This document shows positions 51,551 to 62,736 of a stretch of DNA of 64,000 nucleotides, one piece after another. Source of the stretch: Sweltsa coloradensis (taxonomy: Eukaryota > Arthropoda > Insecta > Plecoptera > Chloroperlidae); NCBI GenBank assembly GCA_024449915.1, contig JAMZAV010000793.1:209383-273382 (forward strand). Direction: 5' to 3'. A model generated the notes under the pieces. The model was not told the origin of the DNA. It saw only the letters and a list, made by a program, of their open reading frames with translations, and did not search any database. The position numbers and the translations under genes are program-made. Numbering within the stretch: the first letter of the stretch is position 1; every line of letters begins with the position of its first letter.

Positions 51551-52860
51551 ATATTTGACTTTACTATTGGAACAATCCTATTTTCCTATGCCAAGCCCTA
51601 TACCTATATCATGTTCTCTAGTATAGTTACTTTTAGATCAAGTACAAATATCACATGCACATGTATTAAGTTTGGCTTGCCGTTTTTTTTTTTTTTTAAA
51701 TCTTACAATTATATAGACTTGCTATAATTTCTATATCACATTGTTTGCAAACCTAAAAGCATCGTTTCCACACCCATCATGGAAACGTCGTTAAGCACGT
51801 TGTAACAATCATAGCAAACGATTGGATTTCCCGGTCATCAACAAATCTTGAATGTCATTTATTTTTTTAATACGTTTCAGAATTTATACCACGCTTCAAT
51901 CTTTCAAGTATAAAAGCAAACAATACTCTGCCTGCTGGCGAGTTTGAAGTCTCTGAAATCCCGTGGAACATAAATATCGTGCAAACGAGTGGAAACACAG
52001 TGAATGTGTTTAGTTCTAAAACAAGAATTCACAAAAAACGTTGAATAAAACTGAATGTGATCAAAGAGTGTTATGTTAATGATGGTTACGTAAATAAAAG
52101 GTAGGACAAAGTTGGCTATGGATCAAGAATATACTCACGTGTCAAATCACGAAGTAAATTCAAGATGATATTTTAGTAGCTTAAACGTTTGTTTACATGT
52201 CATTACTATTCTACATTATTTATTAAACATAATTGTCGTATATATGCTTATCATTGGAAAATCCTAATTTTCCTATAGCCCTATCGTTGTTCGTTTTATG
52301 TTTCTAATTGAAGTTAGCACAAAATATCACATTTTGGAATAAATAAGTTTCCTGGTTTTGTAAGTAATTGACAATTAAATTAATGATTCAATTAAATATG
52401 GTTTACAAGCCTAACAAAAGCAATTTCTACTACATCTGGATACGTCGTTAAGCAAGCTCTTTCACACCCCAAAATACGGATTGGTTTTTTCGTTATTTTT
52501 AAATTTTTATGTCATTTTTTTTTAATACGTCAAAGTTATCACTGTAACTTCAAGCTTTCAATTTAAACTAAACTTGCCCTTTGGCGTATTTGAAGTCATG
52601 AAATCTGTGTACATAAATATCGTCAACGAGTGTACTACGTGAATTGTGTTTAGTTCTAAATCAGAATTTCCAAAAACGTTGCAATTAAAACTGAATTGTG
52701 ACAAAGATGTATGTTAATATGGTTACGTAATATAAAGGTAGGACAAAGTTGGCTATTGATCAAGAATATACTCACGTGTCAAATCACGAAGTAATTCAAG
52801 ATGATATTTTAGTAGCTTAAACGTTTGTGTATAAACATGACATCAATTCTATTCAATACA
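51551..52860. repeat. Tandem duplication, two copies of about 640-690 bp
   Basis: Copy A (about 51560-52200) and copy B (about 52250-52860) are collinear. Shared blocks include cctattttcctat/cctaattttcctat, cgtcgttaagca, gtgtttagttctaaa, and a nearly identical 90 bp block from ggtaggacaaagttggct (52100 and 52737) to agtagcttaaacgtttgt. Copy B has many single-base gaps relative to A in its middle third. No coding potential is visible. Confidence 0.85.
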
Positions 52861-55709
52861 CTGTAGTTTATTTAAACATAAAATTGTTATATTGAAAAAT
52901 GTGTCCATTGTGGAATTTCAAATTTGACCAAACATTCCGTAGACGTTCGTTGTATGTTGTTTTTATGTGATTTGGTAACTTTGAAAGAAAACAAAAGTTA
53001 GCACAATGGGATAGATTTTAGGCAATAATATAATGTTTCACTGAGAATATAGAGCTATTAGAACCAGGTTAAATGTGAATACTTTAACTTAAATCTAGCG
53101 ATTACAGAGACTTTGAAAAATGTCAAATTATCCAGTAAATAAAATCTAAAAAGGCTTTCATAAATCGCAAATGAGAACTAGTTTCTGTACAAAAGCTTAA
53201 AACCAAAATAAAACTAACAATTCGCACACCCATAATACATCGTCCATGCATAATACGACACAAAACAGCTGGCAAATACGCATAAAACATATAATCTTAA
53301 TTTGAATAACCTTACTAATCTACAATATACAACTCAAAATAACTCAAAATTAAATCAACATCAAAATTAAAGTGAAAACTATTTCGTATGTCTAGTCATG
53401 GTTTAATAATTTTAATTGCTAATTAAATTCGAGGTCTTGAAAGAAAGAAAACGAATACCTTGCAAACAATAACAAAATAAGTCTCCCTTTGCGCACTATA
53501 TAAACATTGGCACTGTTGCAATCACCGCGGGGCGTTGGAACGACTAAATTGCCGCCATGTCCATTGAATGGCAACAACATGAGACTTTGGGCGCCGAGAC
53601 TGCCTTCAACTTTCGGCACCTGCTCCCGGCGTCGTCCGTCCTGTCACCGCGCGACGCCAAATTGCCCCCCCCCCCCACACCAATATCACCGGGTGTCGTG
53701 AGGAATGGGAGTCGAGCCACGGCGGAGAAGAGATGGAGGTGCTATTTTTATCATGAGGACCTCCAACTTTCAGTCTTAAAATATAACCACAAAATACACT
53801 CATGTCATATACAAACTGACCTCCATGAATATACGAAAGCGCATTCCAAGAACGAATATAAATAAATTATCGTCCGTCGAAAATAGTTTGATGTAAGCTG
53901 GATATGTGGAAGAGATTTACTCAAAATGCATGTATTTCAATAGCCAAAATCGCTCCAATACCATAAGACTTATGTGTGTGTATTTTCCGAATTCACTTAG
54001 TTTCTGCACATTCTGTAACTTCAAAATGACATACTATCTTATAATGGTTATAAAGAGGTTGCTAATAATTTTCAACACTTTAATATGATTAACTTCGCGA
54101 AATTGTTACGCCACGTTAATTCTCATGACATTCAAAGGCAAACGAATCATTCCCAGCCAAGTAGCCTTCCTTCAAGTCTTAATATTAATACTTGGTACTT
54201 AATTATCGATAATGACTTTTTTGTTTCGTATTTTCTCTCTGCCGAATTCAAGTCGAATAGAGCCGAGCCTTGTTTGCCGGCAGACATGTGCGACACGTGG
54301 TGGCTAGAAACCGCGAGGTGCCGTAGATGCTTCATAGATAGCGCGCGAAATCGCGCCGCCGGTTTTAATGAGCCTCGCAACTAATGGCCGGGAACTATTT
54401 CCAGTTGCGACTGACATTAAATGCATTAAATGATGGAAATATTGAGGGGTGAAAATCCTTTCGCCAGATCAAAATATCTATGTTACAGTGCCAAATGAGT
54501 TGTAGACTTAATTACAGATAAATAAATTGGTTTCGTTTCGCCCACAACAGCGAGATACATTGCGAGCGCATAGCTAGCAACACTGCACGATCTCTCAATA
54601 GTTTTCTTACATTCGTCATTCTCAATGCTTGCACTATAAGATAACACTGGATGAGAAAAAAGGACCATCTTTTAAGTATATGGCCAATGGCAACGTTTAG
54701 TGATAAACTTTGATGGACATATGAAATTGTTTGCGCTGTTGCCATAAGTTTAGCCACAAAATTTCCCGTTTCCTTTTACAATTTGGATTCGTAAATCGAT
54801 TTCTCCGGGCTGAAAATAGACAGGCTACATGCCTTGCAGTTTTTTGGCTGACAATGTCGCATGAGTGATATAAGAGTGATAAGACTTTTGAGGGAATACC
54901 TTCGGATAATAATATTGAACATTTCTGAATTTAAAAAAAAAAATCATAAATGTACTACTGTATACAAAACACCTTTCGTGAATAGCCTCCTCCCACAAAT
55001 AAATATGATACACGCCCAGAATGCAAAAAAACAAAAATAATAACTGGCACATAATAGGTGTTTTAATCAAAATAAAAACTTGGTTGCCAACAAACACGCA
55101 ATGTCTCTGTGGGTTTGGCTTTTAAACGTGAGCTTAAAAAAACGTTTTTTTTAGAATCATATTTTAGCAAGTTAGTGGACCTCGTGTCGGAGTAAAGCCG
55201 TGAATAGCCCGCGCACCCTCTGTACATCACATCACGTCGTGTCAGTGCCACATGTCGTCGGGGCGTTCACTACAACGCACCCCCCACTCGGGGGCTCGAG
55301 GGCTCTCCAGAGCACCAGGCCTGTGACAACCGCGCGCACTTCGTCACAGATACGCTCTCGCAAGGCATGGGATTATTACTGCTAGGTGAGGTGAGGTGAG
55401 GTGACCATTTCTTTGCAAGAAGGGGCAACAATATAATAGTATGCAGGCTGTGAGGGTAATCATGATTTTTTTTTATTATTTTTTTTTTTGGAAATAAGTT
55501 TTGATTATTATTTTTTTAAAGTTATTATAATAATTTCGATCAATAAACAAAATTAATAATTCTAGTAGGTTGGAGATTGTGCCGTCGTCACACCATGATT
55601 TTGAGTTCGAAATTTTTTTTCTCAGAGCGATACAAAAGGCCAATAAAGTCTTACTAACAGCAAAATTGGTATGGTATAATATACCATTGATTCGTAGGTA
55701 GGCCCTATA
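52861..55709. other. Intronic sequence with two GC-rich patches
   Basis: 53510-53740 is GC-rich with a C11 run and overlapping short open frames on both strands. 54240-54410 is CpG-rich (gcgcgcgaaatcgcgccgcc). Neither matches a known protein. The rest is AT-rich, with T-runs near 55467-55490. Confidence 0.5.
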
Positions 55710-55812
55710 CTATATATATATATATGTGTGTGTTTTTGAAGGTTTTCGTGGCCGATATTGGCCCCGAAGATGATGGGTGAAATCTCATCGAAACGTCGGC
55801 CCAACGAAAATA
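55710..55812 (+). repeat. TA/TG microsatellite plus hammerhead-like hairpin repeat
   Basis: A (TA)n(TG)n tract (55710-55733) precedes a structured segment. Outer arms gttttcgtggccga (55742-55755) and tcggcccaacgaaaa (55796-55810) pair. Inside them lies agatga, a small stem (tggg/ctca), then GAAACGTC. The GATGA-hairpin-GAAAC order recalls the hammerhead ribozyme core, though the canonical CTGATGA is altered at its first two bases. Confidence 0.45.
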
Positions 55813-55920
55813 TACGTGGCAATGAAACCGAAAAACCGATTACTTTAATATGTTAGCTTAGGCCTATTATAGAAATAATTGTTTTCACGGTTTATGCCAC
55901 TCCTTGAGTTTATTTACTTC

Positions 55921-55961
55921 TCAACGTTTCGGAACTCAGATTGGAATTCCTTTATCAAGAG
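55921..55961 (-). repeat. Second hammerhead-like repeat motif
   Basis: On the minus strand, cttgataaaggaattcc is followed by aatctgagttccgaaacg, giving a ggaa/ttcc stem between a degenerate CTGATGA and GAAACG. Such motifs recur in invertebrate dispersed repeats; catalysis is doubtful given the altered core. Confidence 0.4.
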
Positions 55962-56024
55962 ATAAATTAATAAAAAATAATAATAAAAAAAAACTTATAA
56001 CTTATTATATATAATAATATATAT

Positions 56025-56100
56025 TTGGATGAGCGTAGCAGAGCGTAGCGAGCGGAAGCGAAGACTTCAATTTCACTGACCCAAAAAATTTAGCTCGGGT

Positions 56101-56132
<32 letters not shown>

Positions 56133-56821
56133 CCGTCTGTTTGTTCGCTGATTCCGGGCAAACGGCATATGCGATCTTGATGAAAATTTGACCGGACCTT
56201 CGTTTTCTCTGAACTTAGAGGTGTATTGTTTTGGGTACAATCGAAGAAATATTTCTCATGAATATCGTACTTTTACGATTTTTTTCGATTTTTAGTGCGA
56301 TATTTTCGTCACATTTGGGCCGATTCTGACCAAACGGGTGGGGCTACAACGTTCATATTTCACATGGACATTAAGATTATGGTGTTGAAGTACCTTTTTA
56401 AAGAAAAAGTTGAAAAAGTTAGCTAGAATCTATAGAAATAAGGTTTTAATATTAGTTTTTTAATTTTTAGTGAGATATTTTCGTCACATTTGGACCGATT
56501 CTGACCAAACGGGTGGGACTACAGCGTTTAGATTTCACATGGACATTAAGGTTATGGTGATGTAGTACCTTTTGAAAGAAAAAGTTGAAAAAGTTAGTCA
56601 GAATCCACAGAAACAAAGGTTTTAATATGAGTTTTTTGAGGTTTATAATACCAATTAACAAGTATAACAATAAAAACTTGACAACAATCACCTACAATGC
56701 ATTCAAAAAGCACTTGCAAAAGGAAAAGTGCAAACAAACGCAAAAAAACGCAAACAAAAAACTTTCAAAAAAAGCTCATCCTCATCCATCAACGCGGCGG
56801 GACTTAAGCGTTTTCCTAGTA
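56025..56821 (+). repeat. Dispersed element, inverted relative to 46.5 kb copy
   Basis: Left end ttggatgagcgtagc and gagcg-rich repeats, T31 (56102-56132), then ccgtctgtttgttcgctgat. The core holds two tandem units of about 188 bp from about 56285 (each with ttttcgtcacatttgg and accaaacgggtgggact or ggggct). The right end is ggcgggacttaagcgttttc. Ends are shared with 46503-47146 but the core units differ. No open frame of a transposase is seen. Confidence 0.85.
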
Positions 56822-57650
56822 ACGTAAGTTAACATAATGTCTGGCCACGAAAGTATTCGTCAACATATAGTATATTGGTTACGAATATAATAAAATTATC
56901 ATTAATTATGATAATTCTATGCGTTATCGTACACTATTCTAGATTGCAAAGATGATTAATGTTTGAAGTGAAATGTCCATTCATTTTACTTCAGTATAAC
57001 TAGAAGAAATTATGTTGAAAAAAGACTTCCACGAACTTTAAAAAGTAACTGCAACAGTTTACATTTGCAGATGCTTGCCAGATTTTTACCACGTGCTTTT
57101 ATCAAACTTTTTTACGTTCGCTACAGTCGCGGAAAATCAACGAATCTGTGTCATAATATTTCAAAAAATGTATGTCTGTGTATTGTTTCTTTAGTTTGTT
57201 CGGGTTCAATAGGCCGCAACGTTCCTGACGTAAGAAAAGTATCTGTGAATTCAAGAGCTGTATTTTCCGACAATACTGTATCCCATGCAATAATAACTAC
57301 CCTAATTTACTATAACTTATGTAAGATTAGATAATAGATAAGATAATTAGACTTATATAAAGTAAGGGCTGAAGGGGGCGCACTATCGTACTATAGTATC
57401 TGTGCGTCGTACTCAATATATAAAGACGTAGAATTCAACCTGAAAACTGCACATTTTCAACCCTTTCGCTCGACTAATTCTAAACGTGCACCGACCAAAC
57501 TAACAAAGCGGGCGATACTATACACTGCATAAGATCCATACGTTCTTCGCAATCAACGGGTCAATATAAAAAATACTTCGTTTTTTTTGCTACGCGGATA
57601 ATTTCCCCAAATGCAGAGGCTGTTCCGCGTCACACGTGATTAGCGTCACC

Positions 57651-57692
57651 CGTCACAGAATCTGATACGTCACAGAATCCGATGCGCAGAAT
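57651..57692 (+). repeat. 17 bp minisatellite, 2.5 copies
   Basis: Units cgtcacagaatctgata (57651-57667), cgtcacagaatccgatg (57668-57684) and a partial cgcagaatg follow one another. Confidence 0.85.
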
Positions 57693-58933
57693 GGGGTACC
57701 CTCTCGTGATCACAGATAGCGGTGGCGGTGGCGGCTGCACGTATCAGCCATCTCGGATTTCATTATTCGTGAAACTGATTTTTTGTCTTGTTTAGCTTAT
57801 GTCATTCCGCGGAAAAAGGTAACCCAAGTTCATGCTGAGAATGTGTGCTGTAGCGATGACGAAGCGTTACGTTTCTATTGGTATTTATTTGAACATGCCT
57901 TCTATCTCTCTATGATGGAGGGAGTTTCTGCCACGATTTGTACAAGTTTGTCATTGCAGCTTGTGTTGGCACTTACTATTAGCATCTTTCTGGAAGTTTC
58001 AATCAATGGTAATGAGACGTGAATGAAATTATTTGAAAATAGTACAACGTGAAATAAGGATTGGCTTTAGGCAGCACACCCTTATTAAAAATATAAATTT
58101 ATCCTAAAATAACTTTAAGTTTAATAACTATGTATTAAAAATATAAATATGCCCTATAGAATAGTATGTCCTTTTTTATGGTAGACCGTTACATAATACA
58201 CAACATTGCATCTGAGGGGGATTGTTGTTTACCAAAGGGCAAGTGCGGAATGAACGTTTTATAGCTTTTCCATTCCAGTTTTCCCATTATAGTAATCGAA
58301 AAGCCATTTTTGTACCATGGAAGAAAAAATGACCCACGTCAAGTTAATAATTAGTATGGAATTATTTTGTATGCAAACGCAGTTATAGTAAAATTAGGAA
58401 TAGAGGTTATTTAAAACTCTGTGCATGTTAGCGTCAATCAAGTTCGAGCGTTGAAATTAGCCTGACGTTGGCTGGGCTAGGTGGGCCAAGAGCTGCAATA
58501 TTGATGCCCTTGTGAGTGCCACGGGTAGGCGGACAGATCGCGTGAAAACAATTGCCAACCGAACTAGAAATACAGAATTTTAGAAAAGGTCCCGTGGAAC
58601 TAAAACGGTGTCAAAGTCATGTCACATACCAACCGCATCCACTAGGGAGCAGGTCTACCACCACAGCATACGAAAACACTGAATTTACCACAGTTCTTGG
58701 AAGCACATCGTGTAAAATGCATCTTCCCATTCCACTTGCCCTAACCGTTGTTTCAAGTGAAATATTTAACCCCGCGCTCTTGTCAATTTACCTGACGAAA
58801 TGAAACTTAAACTCGAAAGAAAAAGATCATGTTTTAAAATAGAAGTCGTCGATAATGGTTTTTCAAGGGCTAGGAAACAACATACGTACAGCATCACTTT
58901 GGAGCATCTTCCCAATAAATGAGAATACATTGT

Positions 58934-58955
58934 GGGGGGGGGGTGGGGGTAGGGG
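58934..58955 (+). other. G-quadruplex-type motif
   Basis: G10-T-G5-TA-G4 gives enough G runs for an intramolecular quadruplex with loops of 1-2 bases. Another GGGG lies at about 58968-58971. Confidence 0.5.
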
Positions 58956-60201
58956 TGGAAATGAAGAGGGGTGGAAAATGAGAGAAGAGGGAAAAGAACA
59001 CTTCATTTTCCGAGCCGTCAATTGCAGACATTCTCCGAGGACTTGATGCGAAAGAGAAGCAGGAAAAATACGAACCGACCGGGACAATAGGGGAAAACAA
59101 TTCTTTTCTTTTTCTCCATAGATTTTAATTAGTCGGTTTAGCAAAATGGAGAACAAAAATTAAAACGGCATCTGAGCACAACTAGAAGAAAACAACAACT
59201 CTGGAAAAACTGAGATAATTGTCGGGAATAAAACAGGCAAGAGATGGAGCTCGGCACGAAACTTGACGATAATTTATAAAATAAGTCTTAACAAGAAGCG
59301 AGTGTAAGTCATATTTTTCGTTAAATTAAACAAAATTATGAGAATTTGCATTTTGGAAAAAGTACGTGCTTTAAGATAGTCGAATCTTTTGTTTACACAA
59401 AATATGGCATGTAAATCCTACATTAACTCAAGATTCGAAAATTCGTAGCAATTCTGTGTCAGTGTACTATTGGCATTGTGTAAACTGTAAACGACTGAAT
59501 GAACTGGAAATTTGCATTTGTCGGTTGGATAAACAGAAGCCAACTATATTCGCGTATAAAGTGTGAATGCCAATCTCGTGGATATGCGCGAGAAGCAATG
59601 CTACAAAGAGTTATTTTTGGAATATTATAAATTTATTCTTGAGATGAAAATATAAACGGAGTGAGTTTTAAAATATATTTCCCATATATTCTAAACCTTC
59701 TGGAATTAATTTAAACATTTAGAAAATATTTCAATTGGTCCGGGCGTAATTTGATGCAAATAGGTTCATAATCCCTAAATAACGGTATGCAGAACATTGT
59801 GACACGTCGAATAACGCACGTATCTGCCAGTAATTCGCTTGACATGTGAGCAATTTACTTCATTCAACGCGGTACAATGCCCTGAAACTCGTTTAATTCT
59901 ATAATAATGTTGTTTGAAACGTAAGTGGTATTGTAGGCCTATTTGCACATGATTGAGCTCACACAGCTATACGGACGAAGTTTGTGTTTACAATGGTGCG
60001 TGGTGTATATAACAACGGTGACCGCCATCTTCAAATCCGAGAAAACTCCCCCATCTCAATCCCAGGCGAGTTTGAGTGATGTGAGAATGTTAACATCAAA
60101 GTAACAATTACTGTGGCAGTAACAATACCTTCTTCGCAAGGTCCATGGGAACCAATTACAGGCTGGGGGAGTGATGGATGGTCCAATCAAGGCTGCGCCA
60201 G

Positions 60202-60226
60202 GGGTCACATGACCCGAGAGAGGTCA
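60202..60226. promoter_or_regulatory. Nuclear-receptor-type inverted repeat plus half-site
   Basis: GGGTCA-CA-TGACCC (60202-60215) is an inverted repeat of RGGTCA half-sites with a 2 bp spacer, followed by AGGTCA (60221-60226). Arthropod EcR/USP elements are usually inverted repeats with a 1 bp spacer, so the fit is partial. It lies in a GC-rich patch with ccaatca nearby. Confidence 0.35.
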
Positions 60227-61557
60227 ACGTGAAAAACCGACCCCAAAAACAACATATAAAACACGAGAAAATCCATAGCTCTCCTCGTACAATATAAAGC
60301 TTTATGGAACTAGTTATCGTAATTGTTGGTGTTCTATGCACGCGTTCGAGATTGCGCAGATTACAGACTAGAGTCCTTTCACTTTACATAAATAATATTT
60401 TAAGGCCCTGGAGGATGGATTCGTGATTTGCTGTAATCACTCCGAGTACGAATTGCGGGCCAAGACCAAGCTGTGAGACTAAACCACACAATTTCATGCG
60501 CTACGAAATAAATTTTGTAAGAAAGGTCAAGCATAAAGTGATTCAGACACGTTGCTTAGCTACGCCTGTGTGTAAACATAAATTATTATTATAGGTGACA
60601 TAAAACACGGATTATCAAGTAACCATTTTAGTAATTACACAAAAAAGTTATAACTTTTTAAAAGTTAGGTAATCGAAATGTAAGTATCGGAATGACACAT
60701 TTCGTCTTTCGCGATTATCCTCAATACGATGTATGGAACGTTTAGCACCGTGCACATCATAGGCATGATGAATGTGGCAGGTACAAGAATAGCAAATTAA
60801 TAGCATCCCAGGTATCTACGGTATTCCTGTTTTCATTTTGTTACCTAATTAGGTGCTCACTGCAACCTTTTAACAAAAGTGAGAATATATGATTTAACAA
60901 AATGTAATGAAATTAGATAAGTATGTGAGATGGTGTTGTTAGTTATACCATAGGGCCGAGATAATTATAAGTGTAATTATAATTAGGAACGGAATGGCAA
61001 ACAAATGAAAAACATAAGTGAGTAATTAAACATGCCATACCCGTATGCAAATTTTAATAATTGGGACAACAATGTACAACGACATGGGTTCGATTCCTAT
61101 TGGTTAAGGGAACTTGTCATGTTACAGACTAAAATGCGCACTATGTATTTTATTTCCGAACATTGGTATAGGTAACACTGGATACGATCTTGTATCGGTG
61201 TTCGAATCCCTGTACCATTTGACTCTATGATTAAATCAAAAGTATAACATGTATGTGCTTTACATAGATTAGATTATCATTCTAGCTACAAATATAAATA
61301 TATCGAAGTAAAATTATCTTAAAATCGAAACTGTTGCTTCAGTTTAAACTTTAAAGTGGGCTTTCTCGAGAGGATAACCCCATTTTCTTTGCATTTCCTC
61401 ATGAATACAAATCTCCCAATATTCAATATCGTCATAATGAGGCTCGTGATCGTACTCTGGGTGGTGTGTCGTAGTTTGCCGCGCGCCCCGCCAGTGGCGC
61501 TGCCTGCACGGCGCACGCGTCGTCTCACGGAGGGCGCAAGGCGGGAGGATGCGGGAT

Positions 61558-61571
61558 ATCACCATGGCAAC
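61558..61571 (-). promoter_or_regulatory. RFX X-box-like site
   Basis: The minus strand reads GTTGCCATGGTGAT, one or two bases from the symmetric X-box GTTGCCATGGCAAC bound by RFX factors. It sits in a 120 bp CpG-rich island (61440-61580). Confidence 0.4.
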
Positions 61572-62401
61572 GGGATGCGCGAGTCGCAGTTTTCATCATT
61601 AGCCCTGCGTATAAAGCTGGTCCGTATCCAGCATCTGGGATTTCATGCTACTGGAAACCGGGATAGGATAGGGAGAGGGAGGGGAGAGATTCCGATATTG
61701 TTCGAAGAGAATACACCATCGGAATTGCTATTCGTTTGATAATCCAAATGGCGGTGGGAGATTATTCGTTCATACTTTTCATTTCGTTCTGATTGCGAAG
61801 TAAACAAAGAGTTTTTGTGCGTTTTTACGATCTTCCGGGAAGGGAATAATCTCTACTATGGATGGAGGCAGGCAGAACTGCCCATATTCTTGCTAAATAC
61901 GATAGGTAAAGAGTGGTGGCTCGTATTAGCACCGACATGCAAAGTCAATGGCTTCAATTCGTTTATAGAAGTCACCTACGGTCCTGAAGTATTGTTTCAT
62001 TAAAAAAAATGTTTTCAAATTCAAATAAAACTTTCATGCATAGTTTTTTAAAAGTTTTTATACTTTGCATGTTTTATAGTATTTTACAGACTGCAAATTA
62101 AAAGAACTATACCATTTTTTTTAAATTCCTCCATAATTGTTTCCCTCAATCTAAAATTAACATCAATATCAAAATTATTGATTAAGAAACGCGATGGCTC
62201 TCCAATAAACTTACCAATTTTCTCGGATGTATTTAATTTATAGTTTATTCTCGATTCAATTCAGTTTATATAATATTTGTTGGTATTTTATTGCAGATTT
62301 AACGCGATGTGGGTCATGGGTGAAATTTGGTGCTTGTAAATACACTATAGAATTATAACAAAAATAAACACATACGTCTTATACATCATAAATAAAGTTG
62401 C

Positions 62402-62539
62402 CCCGAAGCAGCCTTTCCCAATGTTCCCGTCATCGATGGGTGAATCGTGGCCAATCAGCGATGGTATTTTTAAATTGGAGCCCGCTGATTGGCCTAGTTT
62501 CACCCGCCATGACGTCAGCATCGGGAAGGCTGCTTTGGA
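62402..62539. repeat. Inverted repeat carrying paired CCAAT boxes and a CRE
   Basis: Arms 62402-62463 and 62477-62539 are imperfect inverted copies around an AT-rich centre (tatttttaaa). Both arms contain GGCCAATCAGCG-type CCAAT boxes and a (g)cagcctt end. The right arm has a full TGACGTCA (62510-62517), at which the left arm has a degenerate cccgtcat. It lies about 200 bp downstream of the linker-exon donor. It could be a small MITE or a symmetric regulatory element. Confidence 0.7.
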
Positions 62540-62632
62540 TCCACTTTACTGATACTCAAGAGGAAATTTGCACAAGTTCAAAGAGAAGAATAGCGCGATA
62601 ACAGATGCACAAAAGCACAAAATACAATAGTA

Positions 62633-62736
62633 TCAAAACGTCAACTCGTATCTTCTCAGACCAGTGCAAAACTCCTCTCCCGTGTACATTCTAATAAAGT
62701 TGAGTGAAGTTGGGTCGTACGTACCATTGTACTCAC
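62633..62736 (-). other. In-frame extension past the linker-exon donor; possible alternative 3' end
   Basis: If the donor at 62736 is not used, the frame stays open for 33 more codons and stops at TGA (62633-62635), adding a tail that starts EYNGTYDPTSLNFIRMYTGE. Such a transcript would encode a protein with the MEIS domain but no homeodomain. Homeodomain-less Hth isoforms made by alternative 3' ends upstream of the homeobox are known in Drosophila. A possible minus-strand AATAAA lies at 62244-62249, about 385 bp past the stop, but that hexamer is common in AT-rich DNA. The open frame and stop are seen directly; use as an isoform is inference. Confidence 0.3.

Larger units (their letters stand above)
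56822..62401. other. Intronic sequence, nothing coding recognised
   Basis: AT-rich with short G-rich, CpG-rich and motif-bearing patches listed separately. Two B-box-like words (ggttcgattcc near 61087 and gttcgaatccc near 61209) have no A boxes. A YY1-like motif in reverse (gccatctt) lies at about 60023. The frame at 61356-61739 (127 codons) is unrecognised. Confidence 0.5.
40910..62736 (-). other. hth intron, 21.8 kb
   Basis: The intron is bounded by the gtgagt donor at 62736 and the cag acceptor at 40910, phase 1. It is AT-rich and carries a composite repeat at 46.3-47.3 kb, an AAT microsatellite, a tandem duplication at 51.6-52.9 kb, dispersed repeats at 55.7-56.8 kb and an inverted repeat at 62.4 kb. 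By analogy with Drosophila, where homeodomain-less isoforms end upstream of the homeobox, an alternative terminal exon could lie here. I could not identify one beyond the read-through extension. Confidence 0.9.

Noticed and set aside
61081..61220. tRNA genes suggested by two B-box-like words
   Set aside because: No A box at the right spacing and no acceptor-stem pairing.
61356..61739. 127-codon plus-strand frame with a hydrophobic start
   Set aside because: The middle is a CpG island read as Arg/Ala-rich sequence, the opposite strand is also open, and there is no homology I can name.
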